64,000 nt of DNA from Cylindrotheca closterium (Eukaryota > Bacillariophyta > Bacillariophyceae > Bacillariales > Bacillariaceae): NCBI GenBank assembly GCA_933822405.4, contig CAKOGP040002047.1, positions 834 through 64,833 of the forward strand, in the 5' to 3' direction. Made by a program: the position numbers and the translations under genes. The notes beneath the pieces were generated by a model that saw only the letters and a list, made by a program, of their open reading frames with translations, had not been told where the DNA came from and did no database searches. Of this stretch, positions 20,830 to 30,483 are shown piece after piece. The stretch's first letter is position 1, and each line of letters starts with the position of its first letter.

Positions 20830-21407
20830 GTTTGATGGATCAAGCAACGAAAACGAATGAATCGAAGTGGTCGACTCAACATGATTTATATTTTGCGTTT
20901 GGCTTGAATCGCATCGAATGGTATTTGGATCTGGTCATTTGATGATGATTCATCAGCGTTGCTGTGAATTCCATCATTATCATTACTCACATCCTCGTCG
21001 TCTTGTAAATCCTCTTCAATCGAGAAGTGCGGGTGGAGGAAGACCAGCGGTTGTTGATGTTGTTGTGGAATCCTGCTGTTAGTTCGAAGCCTTTATTCGA
21101 AAGCTTCTCTTTAATGCCGCAACTGGTGACCACATTTCCGTTTTATCAAGAATACAGCTTGAAAGATTCAAAAGGGAATGCACCAACATCTGCGATCAAT
21201 TCGATTTCCATTCGTTGTTTGTCCAAAAGTGCTAATCGTGAAAAGGAAGCTCAAGGATCAATAGGTTTTCCAAAACTTTGCAGTAACCACATCTTGTTTC
21301 ACTTGCTATCAGATGGTAGACATACAAAAAGGTACCGGAGGATAACCTTTTGAATGGTCCACACATCGTCATTCGAAGGTAACTAATGGATAGTGCTTTG
21401 GACATCA

Positions 21408-21863
21408 TCATGACTTGATGTTTTCAGGAATCGCTATTTTTTTTGGCAGAAGCCTCAGTCGAATAATCCCTTTTACCGTTGCTTCACTTGGATCTGGGAT
21501 CACTTTTCCTTTTTGCAGCACCTCAAGGAACGCTTCTTCATTGGCCAACCGGTATGCAATTCTGCGAGTCCAGTTCATCAGTTGCTTCTTCCGTTCATCT
21601 GTCAAAGATTTCCATGGATATATCTTTCTGGGTATCTCTGAGGGTCAGCATGTCTTTTCGAAGCCTCGTTTGGTGAGAATTTCTATCAGCGTCGCTTCGA
21701 GAACTTGCAAGTCCCTTGCCTCACTATAATCCGTCGGTTCACTCTGATTCTCATTTTCGTCAGCTTGCTGATCATAGTGATGGTTTACAACTTGCTTTCG
21801 CTTTTTAGTCGTCGGTGAGGATTCTTCTCTTTCACCTGTGACACTTCTTTTCCTTCTCTTCAT
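21408..21863 (-). CDS. DUF3253-like protein with in-frame TGA (candidate selenoprotein)
   Basis: From the ATG at 21863 the frame runs to a terminal TGA at 21408, interrupted only by one TGA at 21645-21647 (codon 73 of 151). The N-terminal third is basic (MKRRKRSVTG, KKRKQ). The rest matches the small bacterial-type DUF3253 domain in order: ILTKRGFEKTC-(TGA)-PSEIPRKIYPW, a helix with RRIAYRLANE, VLQKGKVI, and GIIRLRL. In that family, as I recall it, the segment is K-T-x-C-P-S-E-x-A-R, so the TGA falls exactly at the conserved Cys. The coding character continues unchanged after it. Either it is read as selenocysteine or the gene is a recent nonsense pseudogene. No intron borders fit around the TGA. 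Confidence 0.6.
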
Positions 21864-22065
21864 GGAGGTGTTTCTGCTTGTCTTCTCGGTTTGTAGTAAC
21901 GATGTGTGTGGGTAAAAAAGATATTTGTTCGACAATGAAGATTCAATCAATCGATCAATCGTCCGAAATTAGCGTCGGACATAAATATTGTCGGACATGA
22001 CCGAAGGTGACAACGGAGACAAATTTTGGTGGTTTTTATTTTATACTAGATCCCCCGGGGAGAAA

Positions 22066-22132
22066 TGAAGGGGAGAGAGGAAGAAAGGAAAAGGAAAGAA
22101 AAAACGAAGAGAGAAGAAAAGAGGAGAAAGCA
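22066..22132 (+). repeat. Polypurine tract
   Basis: About 67 nearly pure A/G bases on the plus strand (gaaggggagagaggaagaaa and on), with a single c in the middle. Confidence 0.85.
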
Positions 22133-23350
22133 ATAGGATTGCAATGAAGGGGCTCTACAACACAGTGCTGGTTTCATGCATGGCGTCGCAAAATGACATA
22201 CGCTATTATCCTGGCGTTAGCCAGGATTTAGACGGATTTAGAACTAGGTAACAATCCATGAATGTTTGATGTGATAATTGATGCGTCTGAACCGCCTGCA
22301 GCTAGTATTGAAATGATGTCCAAACACCTCTAAACCAATAACAATATCTACTGTCCCTACATATCGAAGAATAGGTCGAGACTCGGAGGCTCATCGCGCC
22401 GCGATTTTTGGTGTCTCGAATACTTCAAGATTGGAAACATGAAAGTGATGTCAGTGTATATAAAGAGAGCGTAGCCCGATCTTGTGTCGACAACAAACCA
22501 TTTGGAAGGAAGGTGAATCAAGGCATGAAATACTGCTCAACTCTAGCAGCTGATATTATTGCTATGATACTATTGAAACGCTTACTTATGCGAGGCTTGC
22601 GAGAACCAGCCAGTATTGGATTCGATAGACAATCGGCGGTGTCCTCAATGGACTCAATACTTAGGGAACCAAGCAAGATGAGTAAGGGCCACCACAAAGC
22701 CCGATTTCATCGCAAAGAGAGTAAATACATGTTCTACGATTGAAGGCATGCAATAATCAACCGGTTTTGAGTAAGATTCACAGGCGAACATATAGACAGA
22801 AACCTTTCATGGTTCCTTGTTGGCAAAAGCCGCGATAGGAAAGTCTGTTACAGTATAGTCATATATGATGCTTTCAGATTCGGGTATTGTACATTCTACT
22901 CTGACGGCAATACAATCAACCTTTTTGCACCCGTTTGAGACAATGACTTGATTCCAAAGGTGAAGAGAATCCTACCTATACCGGTATCAGCAGTAGATTT
23001 TAATCTGCCATCAGAGAGGAAGACTGAACGATACTCGATAATACATAGTAGTACTCTATCTGCAAGATTGAAAAGTCAGTTTCTATTGTTTGATCTATCT
23101 ATTACCTCATGTAGTACCAGTCAATCATTTCAGTTGCCAACCTACCACTCCATTCTTCAGGGCAGGTAGAAGTGATCCTAGGGGATCTACAGCGCTTCCT
23201 CATGATCGAGGGCTAAGGTTGGTCCTTGAGACAAGGTGTTTAGTAGTTTGATAAGACAAAGAGAAACCGCTATGGCCGTATGGAGCTTGGACCTAACATC
23301 CCCCTAACATCATTTGAAGTCTGCGGAGTGTACTCATTTAGTGCGGAAGA

Positions 23351-23441
23351 GAGTTAGTCGAATCTATCATTAGTGATAGAGAGCTGTGATTGGCTCATAC
23401 CACTAAAATAATAGACTCATCTTTAGTGAATCGACTAACTC
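23351..23441. repeat. Short inverted repeat, possible hairpin
   Basis: GAGTTAGTCGA at 23351 is matched by TCGACTAACTC ending at 23441, with smaller inverted pairs between (CACTAAA at 23401, TTTAGTG at 23422) and ATTCACTAAAG just outside. The segment could fold or be a relic of a small inverted-repeat element. Confidence 0.5.
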
Positions 23442-23576
23442 TTATTGGCTAAAAATTCACTAAAGACTGAGGGGCAATACAAGCGAGTACCAGTACCGCA
23501 ACGGCATCTCATCGTTGATAAAAGATTACGATCAAATGAATGGCCATTGATCTACAGCTGCTAACTTTAAGGCATC

Positions 23577-26500
23577 ATGTTCAAGAAATTTGGATACGAG
23601 ACGACAAGGGCAACCTCGGACAAAAGCAAAGATGTAGCCCCATCACAAACCCAAAAGAAGAAGTCACAGGATTTGGACAAGAGAATAGACGCCAGTATTA
23701 AGAGCATTCAAGATATGCATCACCAGAGAGAACACAATGCTCCACGTCTTGGTCATGATGGAACAGCAGAACCATCCATAGAGGCACCGGAACCAGCAAT
23801 TCGACACTCGGAAGAAGCACCCGCGGCATCGAAACGGAATAGTCGATTAAGATCGAGGAGGAGTGTGGGTGCAGCTGATGGAGAAAGAATTAAAACAGTG
23901 GCTGATGGGCCTAGCAAGCGAATATCGGATGGTGCTGGTAGACGGCGATCAATTGGTATGACCAAAACAACAAAGACGGCAGTACCATCATTGGAGGCTT
24001 GGGCACACTTTGAAGATGAGCGCAAAAAGGCAGCTCCAGCACCAACGCCTTCAAAAGGTAGACGGGCTGCTGGGAACCGAAGAGCGACAGCGAAAACAAA
24101 CCAGACGAGACATGCGGAAGATACGAATATAGTGTGGCGCAGAGAACCTACAAGAGGGCGCAGAAAAGAAATGGCTAGATCTCCGTTTCCAAGGAATAGG
24201 ATCACAACACAACGAGCGTCACGCAACCGAAGCCGGAGCAGATCCGATCATAGCCGGGATTTTGAAATGTCTCCTGACAGTTCGAGTTCACCAAACCACG
24301 GAAGAAAATCAGTTCCGATTTCAAACAGAGATGATGCCGACGGCATATCAAAGGCACCCATAGTGGAAATCAAATCGGATGTGATAGACAACAGTACGCG
24401 CTCTGACATGACATCGCAGAGCGAACCAAGGGTATGGAGAAATCGTCGTGCTACTAAGGGTCCGATGCCAATGCATGCTGGAAAACCACCACCAAAACCA
24501 TCGCCAGAACTAGAAGTGGAATCTGGTGTTGCTTCGCCATCGGCTACTCATGAACGACTATCTGGCAATCGTGAAAAGCGAAGACCTTCTCATGACAGAG
24601 CTATCGTTATTTCTCTCGGCAGTTTAGGTTCAAACAGATGGTCAACAAGGGGAGAAAGGCGGTTGATTCGAAACACTGACGCAGCTGAACTAGAAAGTAA
24701 TGATGCTTTGGATCACAGCAAGCGCTCTGTAGATCCCGGGATGCAGATGTCATGGCGACAAGAACCAATTGTACGCAGACATGTTGGGTCAGTGAAATCA
24801 ATGCGTTCTGGTAAAAGAGAAATTGTACCAAAAATATCCGTAGCCGATGGCCCAAAACTGGAAAGTAGCAAGGACGATAGTTTGGATCGCCGCAAACGCT
24901 CTGCAGAAACGCAGACAACATGGCGGCGGGAACCAAGCGTACCAAAAAATCTTGGCTCAGTCACTGTCCCGGTACCAATGCGCTCTGGGGGGAGACTATC
25001 AAGACCATCTGGAGTTGATGACTTCAAATTTTTGTATGAGCTGGAGAGTAATAATGACGACGGTTTTGAGCGCTCTATAGAAATGGAAATAAGATGGCAA
25101 CGGGAACCAAGTGTACGCAGAAATGTTGGGTCAGTGAAACCAATGCGTCCCGGTAAGATTATAATGGTACCTAAAATACGCGCAGCTGATGGCACAAAAC
25201 TGGAAAGTAGCAAGGAGAATGGTTTAGACCGCAGCAAAGACTCTGTAGAGACCGAGATAACATGGCGGCGAGAACCAAGTGTGCGAAAAAATCTTGGGCT
25301 AGCTAATACTCCGGTACCAATGCGCTCTGGGAAGAGACTATCAGGACCATCTGGAGTTGACGACTTCAAATTTTTATCTGAGCTGGAGAGTGGCAGGGAA
25401 GGTGACTTGGAGCGTAGCAAACGCTCTGCAGAAATGGAGATATCATGGCGACGGGAACCAAGCGTAAGAAGAAATCTCGGTGCAGGTAAAGCTCCGATAT
25501 CAAAGTATGATGGAAAAAAATCGTCAAACACATCCGGATCTGAAGGTGAAAAACCAGCAAATATCGCTGATGGGCTTGAGGATAAGAACGATTCTTTGGA
25601 TCCCAGCGCAGAAATGCAAATAACATGGCGACGTGAACCAAGCATACGAAAAAATCTTGGGCTAGCTAATACTCCAGTTCTGGTACCAATGCATTTTCTC
25701 AACATGTCTGAGCTGGAGAGCGGTATGAGCAGTGGCATCAGCTCTCCAGACACGGGGATGACATGGCGGCGGGAGCCAAGCGCACGCAAAAATCTTCGGG
25801 TGGCTAAAACCCCGTTGCTGGTACCAATGCATTTCCTCAAAACGTCTCAGCTGGAGAGTAGGAATGGCGATGGTACAGATCGTATCAAAGACTCTCTAGA
25901 AACGGGGATCACATGGCGGCGGGAACCAAGTGTACGAAAAAATCTTGGGCTAGCTACGACTTCGGTTTCAATGCGTTCTGGGAAGAGACCATCAACAAGA
26001 CCATCTGGAGCTGATGACTTCAAATCTTTATCTGAGCTGGAGGGTAGCAAGAACGATGGAATAGATCCCAGCAAACGCTCTGCAGAAGTGGAGATAACAT
26101 GGCGACGGGAACCAAGCGTACGAAAAAATCTTGGGTTGGCTAATCCTCCGGTACTGGTACCAATGCGTTTCCTCACAATGTCTCAGCTGGAGAGTAGGAA
26201 GGGCGATGATACAGATCGCATCAAAGGATCTGTAGAAACAGGGATCACATGGCGGCGGGAACCAAGTGTACGAAAAAATCTTGGTTTAGCTACCACTCCG
26301 GTACCAATGCGTTCTGGAAAGAGACCATCAACAAGACCATCTGGAGCCGATGACTTCAAATTTTTATCTGAGCTGGAGGGTAGCAAGAACGATGGAGTAG
26401 ATTCCAGCAAACGCTCTGCAGAAGTGGAGATAACATGGCGACGGGAACCAAGCGTACGAAAAAATCTCCGGTTAGCTACTACTCCAGTGCCAATGCATGA

Positions 26501-27032
26501 TGGGAAGAGACTACAAGTACCATCCGGAGTTGGTGACCTCAAATTTTTATCTGAGCTGGATAGTAGTGAGAACACAGAAATGCAGATAACATGGCGGCGA
26601 GAACTGAGTGCACGAAGAAATCTTGGGCCAGTGAAAGCTCCGAAATCCATGCGTTCTGGAAAGAGATCACATAAAGCATCCGGAAACCGACCACAGCAGA
26701 ATCGAAACAAGAATGGCGGAGTGGAATCTGCTGGCAAATCGTTACGCGAAAGATGTATGATTCAGCGGGCGAATTCATCCGAAGGACATGCACTTGTTCT
26801 CTCGGGCGCTATTGGTACAGATAGTGATCATGTCAACAAAGATGGAATCGGAGAAATCGCGAAACTGTTGGAACGAAGTAACAGGCTCGAGAAAAAGAAC
26901 GGAAGCCGCAAGGTAGAGAATGGGCACTCAAGAGTACGTAGTCGTCGACGTGCAAGGTCACCGGCGCCAGAAACAAAACAACACGCAGCTGCGACCCATT
27001 GGCAACGAAACCCACCAAGCATCGTATACTAA
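23577..27032 (+). CDS. Large basic repeat protein (TWRREPSVRKNLG repeats)
   Basis: A 1,151-residue single-exon protein starting with ATG at 23577. It is strongly basic, Ser/Arg-rich and probably disordered. From about residue 380 to 1030 it carries about 13 copies of a W-R-R-E-P-S-V-R-K-N-L-G core at roughly 45-65-residue spacing. Linkers alternate between a P-M-R-S-G-K-R...DDF-K-F-L-S-E-L-E type and a V-L-V-P-M-H-F-L...S-Q-L-E-S type. Degenerate single copies (VWRREPTRGRR, VWRNRRA) sit further N-terminal. The last about 100 residues contain DGIGEIAKLLERSN, which resembles NCIGAIAMVLKQSN near the end of the next gene. No known domain and no signal peptide; a nuclear or scaffold role is only a guess. 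Confidence 0.72.
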   Translation: MFKKFGYETTRATSDKSKDVAPSQTQKKKSQDLDKRIDASIKSIQDMHHQREHNAPRLGHDGTAEPSIEAPEPAIRHSEEAPAASKRNSRLRSRRSVGAADGERIKTVADGPSKRISDGAGRRRSIGMTKTTKTAVPSLEAWAHFEDERKKAAPAPTPSKGRRAAGNRRATAKTNQTRHAEDTNIVWRREPTRGRRKEMARSPFPRNRITTQRASRNRSRSRSDHSRDFEMSPDSSSSPNHGRKSVPISNRDDADGISKAPIVEIKSDVIDNSTRSDMTSQSEPRVWRNRRATKGPMPMHAGKPPPKPSPELEVESGVASPSATHERLSGNREKRRPSHDRAIVISLGSLGSNRWSTRGERRLIRNTDAAELESNDALDHSKRSVDPGMQMSWRQEPIVRRHVGSVKSMRSGKREIVPKISVADGPKLESSKDDSLDRRKRSAETQTTWRREPSVPKNLGSVTVPVPMRSGGRLSRPSGVDDFKFLYELESNNDDGFERSIEMEIRWQREPSVRRNVGSVKPMRPGKIIMVPKIRAADGTKLESSKENGLDRSKDSVETEITWRREPSVRKNLGLANTPVPMRSGKRLSGPSGVDDFKFLSELESGREGDLERSKRSAEMEISWRREPSVRRNLGAGKAPISKYDGKKSSNTSGSEGEKPANIADGLEDKNDSLDPSAEMQITWRREPSIRKNLGLANTPVLVPMHFLNMSELESGMSSGISSPDTGMTWRREPSARKNLRVAKTPLLVPMHFLKTSQLESRNGDGTDRIKDSLETGITWRREPSVRKNLGLATTSVSMRSGKRPSTRPSGADDFKSLSELEGSKNDGIDPSKRSAEVEITWRREPSVRKNLGLANPPVLVPMRFLTMSQLESRKGDDTDRIKGSVETGITWRREPSVRKNLGLATTPVPMRSGKRPSTRPSGADDFKFLSELEGSKNDGVDSSKRSAEVEITWRREPSVRKNLRLATTPVPMHDGKRLQVPSGVGDLKFLSELDSSENTEMQITWRRELSARRNLGPVKAPKSMRSGKRSHKASGNRPQQNRNKNGGVESAGKSLRERCMIQRANSSEGHALVLSGAIGTDSDHVNKDGIGEIAKLLERSNRLEKKNGSRKVENGHSRVRSRRRARSPAPETKQHAAATHWQRNPPSIVY
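24730..26660 (+). repeat. Coding tandem repeats with a two-type higher-order pattern
   Basis: DNA-level repeats encode the W-R-R-E-P-S cores. The best conserved copies lie between 25880 and 26470, where two linker types alternate in units of roughly 300 bp, indicating recent pairwise duplication. Confidence 0.8.
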
Positions 27033-27187
27033 ACAAGAAACAGGGTAATGAAAAAGAAAGGGGTAATGAAAATGTTAGTCACACGAATCGTACGCGTATA
27101 GTAGTCCTGCCGGCAACCAGTTGACTACCGTAGTAAATCTTATGGCGGGGATCTACTATCTGAAAATTGGCAATGATAAAAGAAAAG

Positions 27188-27217
27188 TACTGGTACCGGT
27201 ACCGGTACCGGTACCGG
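27188..27217. repeat. (GGTACC)n palindromic microsatellite
   Basis: The array is tggtaccggtaccggtaccg and on. Related arrays lie at about 27293-27313 and 27467-27493, two of them inside the decayed gene copy. Confidence 0.9.
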
Positions 27218-27236
27218 AGATTACTGTAGGGCACCG

Positions 27237-27690
27237 TAAGTCCTCAATGAACTCATCCGAAGGAGATTTAGTACGTGCTCAACCAGGCTATTGGTACCGG
27301 TACTGGTACCTGGTATTGATGAGGTCATCATGTCAGCGCAAAACTACATTATCTGAACGAAGTAACTGCTTGGAGAAAAAGAGCGAAAGCTGCAAGGAGG
27401 TACTTGTTGAGAACTGGGCACTGTACCGTACAGTACGTAATCGTCGACTTGCAATGTCAAGTGCCATGGTACCGGTACCGGTACCAGGTACCAGTCGTAG
27501 CCACCAAGATCGGATCATTTGTGTAACACATGAAGGATTCTTCGATTTCGAACAGGGTGATGAAAAAAGCTGTAGTCACCTATTTTTGCATAATTGGCCC
27601 GGCGGTGCTCGAACAGGTATGACCATCACTGTTCTACAACTTCAACATATTTTGACCTCTGTAATAAATCTTAAGGTGGGGGGATTTATC
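27237..27690 (+). pseudogene. Decayed duplicate of the 3' end of the TWRREPS gene
   Basis: The segment aligns in order with 26765-27160: tcatccgaagga, gaacgaagtaac, gagaaaaagag, gggcact, gtacgtaatcgtcgac, cagggtgatgaaaaa, tagtcac and taaatctta all have counterparts in the 3' end and flank of the preceding gene. The reading frame is open over much of it but starts without a proper gene context. Two insertions consist of GGTACC repeats that encode V-P-V-P or Y-W-Y-R. Confidence 0.7.
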
Positions 27691-27945
27691 AAATTCTCTT
27701 TCTTATTTGGAATATGGAAAGTGCCGGGGATTAGGGGCCAATACCTTACAAGTATCTGGCAAAAGCAAGACTGGTAGGGAAACGTATGTAGAATATTACC
27801 AGCGTCTTTCGAGAATGTCGTTGCGACAAATTGAATTTACCGGTTTCCTGTGCAGAAGTTTAAAAAAAGAAGTCCATTTTTTACCGGTACATTTCCATCG
27901 CACGATAGTGTACTTACTATCTTACATTTCTTGCTTGCTACAACC

Positions 27946-29808
27946 ATGACCGTGTTTCAACAGAAGGAATACACGCAGATGTTGGTATCGAATGCCAGTT
28001 TGTCTTTGGGATCATTGGATCTTGAAGAAGAGTCCTCCGTGGAATCCAGTGACGATGAAGAGAGAGCGTCTCGGCAAAGGGCTTTGCTCGATGCCAAGCT
28101 TTCCAAGACCTTCAGCACCATAGCGGAGATAAAGAAGAGACGGACATGTTCCATCGATGAAGGACCGCCTGGATTGCTAGCAGAGAGCAACCACTCTAAT
28201 GCTGATTATGTACGGCGCAGAGCTTCCAGGGAACAAAGAAAGAGATCATCGGGACTATCCGCATCTGAGCACTGTCCAGCTGCAAAGGAGCGAAAGGAGG
28301 AGACCCCTGATCTTTCACTTACTGTCCATGGTCCAACACCGCCAACACCACGCACTCGTATTAATCGCAACAGCGACCTCGACCTCGACTCGTTGCGGAC
28401 AGTGAATCTGGATCCTTTGAAAGCAGCAGATATCAGACGAAGACGAAATTCCCTAAGCAATGAACCCTCCGCTGAAGACAAGCGTCGAGCACGCTTACTT
28501 GTCAATCATCATCGAAGACGAAGTTTAGCTGGTGGTACGGTTGATGGAGAGGGACAGCAAGAGCGCAACTCTAGAGAACTTGTTGGAGAGAAGGCCGAAA
28601 CGAGATCAAGACTACAGAAACGAGCCAATTCGAAGAGAACACTTTCCAACGATAGTGATGCCTTTGGTTTCGTCGATGAATCTTCTGAAGCAAAACAAAT
28701 GATGGATAGAACTAGCTCATCGAAAAGGCTTTCGGGCGGTAGCGCCTCTGGCCCTAAAGTACCCGAATCGATTGAGCATAGAGATTTTGTACGGAGAAGT
28801 GGCTCGAGACGAACCCTTTCAAACGATAGTGACACTATTGGATTCCACAAAGAATCGCCTGGCCCGAGAGTGAGGGTGCAGAGAAGCAGCGTCAGGAGGA
28901 AGCTTTCTATCGAACTTGGACCAATTCGGGCTGACCCATCACCCTGTGTCCGAAAGCAAAAGATTGCTTCTTCACTAGTGTTGTCGGAACTTGGTGTTTC
29001 CCGTCGTGATAGTGGATCCAATGGACTGAGTGCTGCTAATCGACGGAGGGATTGTGCCCGTTATAAGAGTTTCCGTTTGTCAGGGAACTCGAACGAAACT
29101 TGGGATCAGTCTCCACCTGACAAAAAAAACTTCACATGGACCTGGAGGAACGATGAAACGGAACCCACGCTTAGACGGTCCAATACATCGAACACCTCTC
29201 CATCTCAAATTCGAAGTGCTGTGAGCAGTATTTTGAGAGCAGAGTCTTTCACCTCGCCACCGCAAAATGCAAAAAATTCCAGACGCTTGTCCATGCCATC
29301 AGGTTCAGACCTTAGCCGAACGGATCATCCAATGTCCTCTTCGAAATTGTCACAACGTAACAAGCAACCAAAGAAATCCCCAACGAGAACTTCCAAGTTT
29401 GCAGACTCTTTGCTATCCCCTGCAGCACGTAGAAGAACTACTACACGCTCCAAAGAGACGATAGGTCTTCCAGGCGGAAGAACTCAATCATTAACCAACC
29501 TTCCCCTTGCCATCACCGACTCCAAAACCAAATCCAATCGAAAGAAGGGCAGAAGCTCTGCCAATCTACGGCGGCAAGCATCCAGTAAGACGACTAGAAT
29601 CTCACCTTTGGAAACAAACTGCTTCGAGACATCGGGTGGCGTAGTCAACAAGAATTGCATTGGAGCCATTGCCATGGTTCTGAAACAAAGCAATGAGGCA
29701 AAAGAAGAGTTGGAATTCCAAAAGGAAGAAGAGCGTGAAGCCAAGCGATCCCATGTTCGGGCGAGAAGGCGTCAGCTCAGTGTCGAATCGCCTGCAGCGA
29801 GGATGTAG
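27946..29808 (+). CDS. Ser/Arg-rich disordered protein, related C terminus to the 23577 gene
   Basis: A 620-residue single-exon protein from MTVFQQKEY (27946; the frame upstream opens only with GTG). An acidic Ser-rich segment (SLDLEEESSVESSDDEERASRQRALLDAKLSKTF, described by position 20-53) is followed by many basic R-R-x-S patches that look like kinase sites, including two T-L-S-N-D-S-D repeats (about 255 and 315). Near the end, NCIGAIAMVLKQSNEAKEEL resembles DGIGEIAKLLERSN of the large upstream gene, so the two probably share a short helical C-terminal domain. No known domain; function unknown. Confidence 0.68.
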   Translation: MTVFQQKEYTQMLVSNASLSLGSLDLEEESSVESSDDEERASRQRALLDAKLSKTFSTIAEIKKRRTCSIDEGPPGLLAESNHSNADYVRRRASREQRKRSSGLSASEHCPAAKERKEETPDLSLTVHGPTPPTPRTRINRNSDLDLDSLRTVNLDPLKAADIRRRRNSLSNEPSAEDKRRARLLVNHHRRRSLAGGTVDGEGQQERNSRELVGEKAETRSRLQKRANSKRTLSNDSDAFGFVDESSEAKQMMDRTSSSKRLSGGSASGPKVPESIEHRDFVRRSGSRRTLSNDSDTIGFHKESPGPRVRVQRSSVRRKLSIELGPIRADPSPCVRKQKIASSLVLSELGVSRRDSGSNGLSAANRRRDCARYKSFRLSGNSNETWDQSPPDKKNFTWTWRNDETEPTLRRSNTSNTSPSQIRSAVSSILRAESFTSPPQNAKNSRRLSMPSGSDLSRTDHPMSSSKLSQRNKQPKKSPTRTSKFADSLLSPAARRRTTTRSKETIGLPGGRTQSLTNLPLAITDSKTKSNRKKGRSSANLRRQASSKTTRISPLETNCFETSGGVVNKNCIGAIAMVLKQSNEAKEELEFQKEEEREAKRSHVRARRRQLSVESPAARM

Positions 29809-30483
29809 GGCAAGACATCCCGCACCGTTTCAAATTTTGTCATCTTAATATAAACAGAATACTTATTTTTCCTCACTCTGTTCATTCGTTCAACCAGTAT
29901 TCTCCTTCATGGTTTGCATTGACAGTGTATTTTGTGAGTTATATATGCTGCCTTGACCTTCAATATTCGTCCAGTATTTTTCTACATGGCTTGCATTGTT
30001 GCGGTAATGTCATTATATTTCATTGTGAAGTTCGCACCTATAGTACTGTCCAGTATTCTTTCTCCTACAGCCAGCCAGTACCTAGTAATTTGCATTGTTG
30101 GGAGCAATATTCTTAGTATATTTCATGGGAACTGTTACATTTCACAGGTGTACCTATTGTATTACTGTAGTGTTCCATCAGATATTTCCGTTACCGAACT
30201 GTAATGTTCTGTTTCCATAACAGGCAGAACCAAAGCAGACTTTTAAGACTACTCGTACCCATTATATTACTCGTATCCTCTCTCAATTAATAAAAAATAC
30301 AAGTGTGCATACATTTTGGTTGGTACAGAATATGAGTGGTTTATAATATATAAAACAGTTTAAAAGTCACACTTCGTGAGGCATATACACGGAAGGGAGG
30401 GTGAGGGAAGAAGAAGAAAGTCAATTGGAAGAATTAAGATGATCCATCACTTCTTTCAACAGGTGCAGCTACTGCTAGTCAGG
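29809..30483. other. Intergenic region with a degenerate tandem repeat
   Basis: The stretch at about 29896-30110 contains three diverged copies of a unit of about 75-80 bp marked by ccagtatt and tttgcattg/cttgcattg. The region is AT-rich and separates two convergent genes. Confidence 0.5.

Larger units (their letters stand above)
20677..21407. other. Intergenic region with GT microsatellite and inverted repeat
   Basis: It contains (GT)15 and the second copy of the shared inverted repeat. It is also the 3' flank of the DUF3253-like gene, where a SECIS element would be expected on the minus strand if the TGA is decoded. I could not identify one by eye. Confidence 0.5.
21864..23576. other. 1.7-kb gene-poor region
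   Basis: Between divergent genes. It contains a polypurine tract (about 22066-22132) and a set of short inverted repeats (23340-23470). The longest open frame (22408-22743) starts with TTG and has no recognisable motif. No gene is supported. Confidence 0.5.
27033..27945. other. Intergenic region holding a decayed duplicate
   Basis: Most of this stretch is a degenerate copy of the end of the preceding gene and its 3' flank (see the pseudogene entry), with several GGTACC-type arrays. Confidence 0.6.

Noticed and set aside
22408..22743. 111-codon plus-strand open frame
   Set aside because: It begins with TTG; from the first ATG only 72 codons remain, with no motif or neighbour support.
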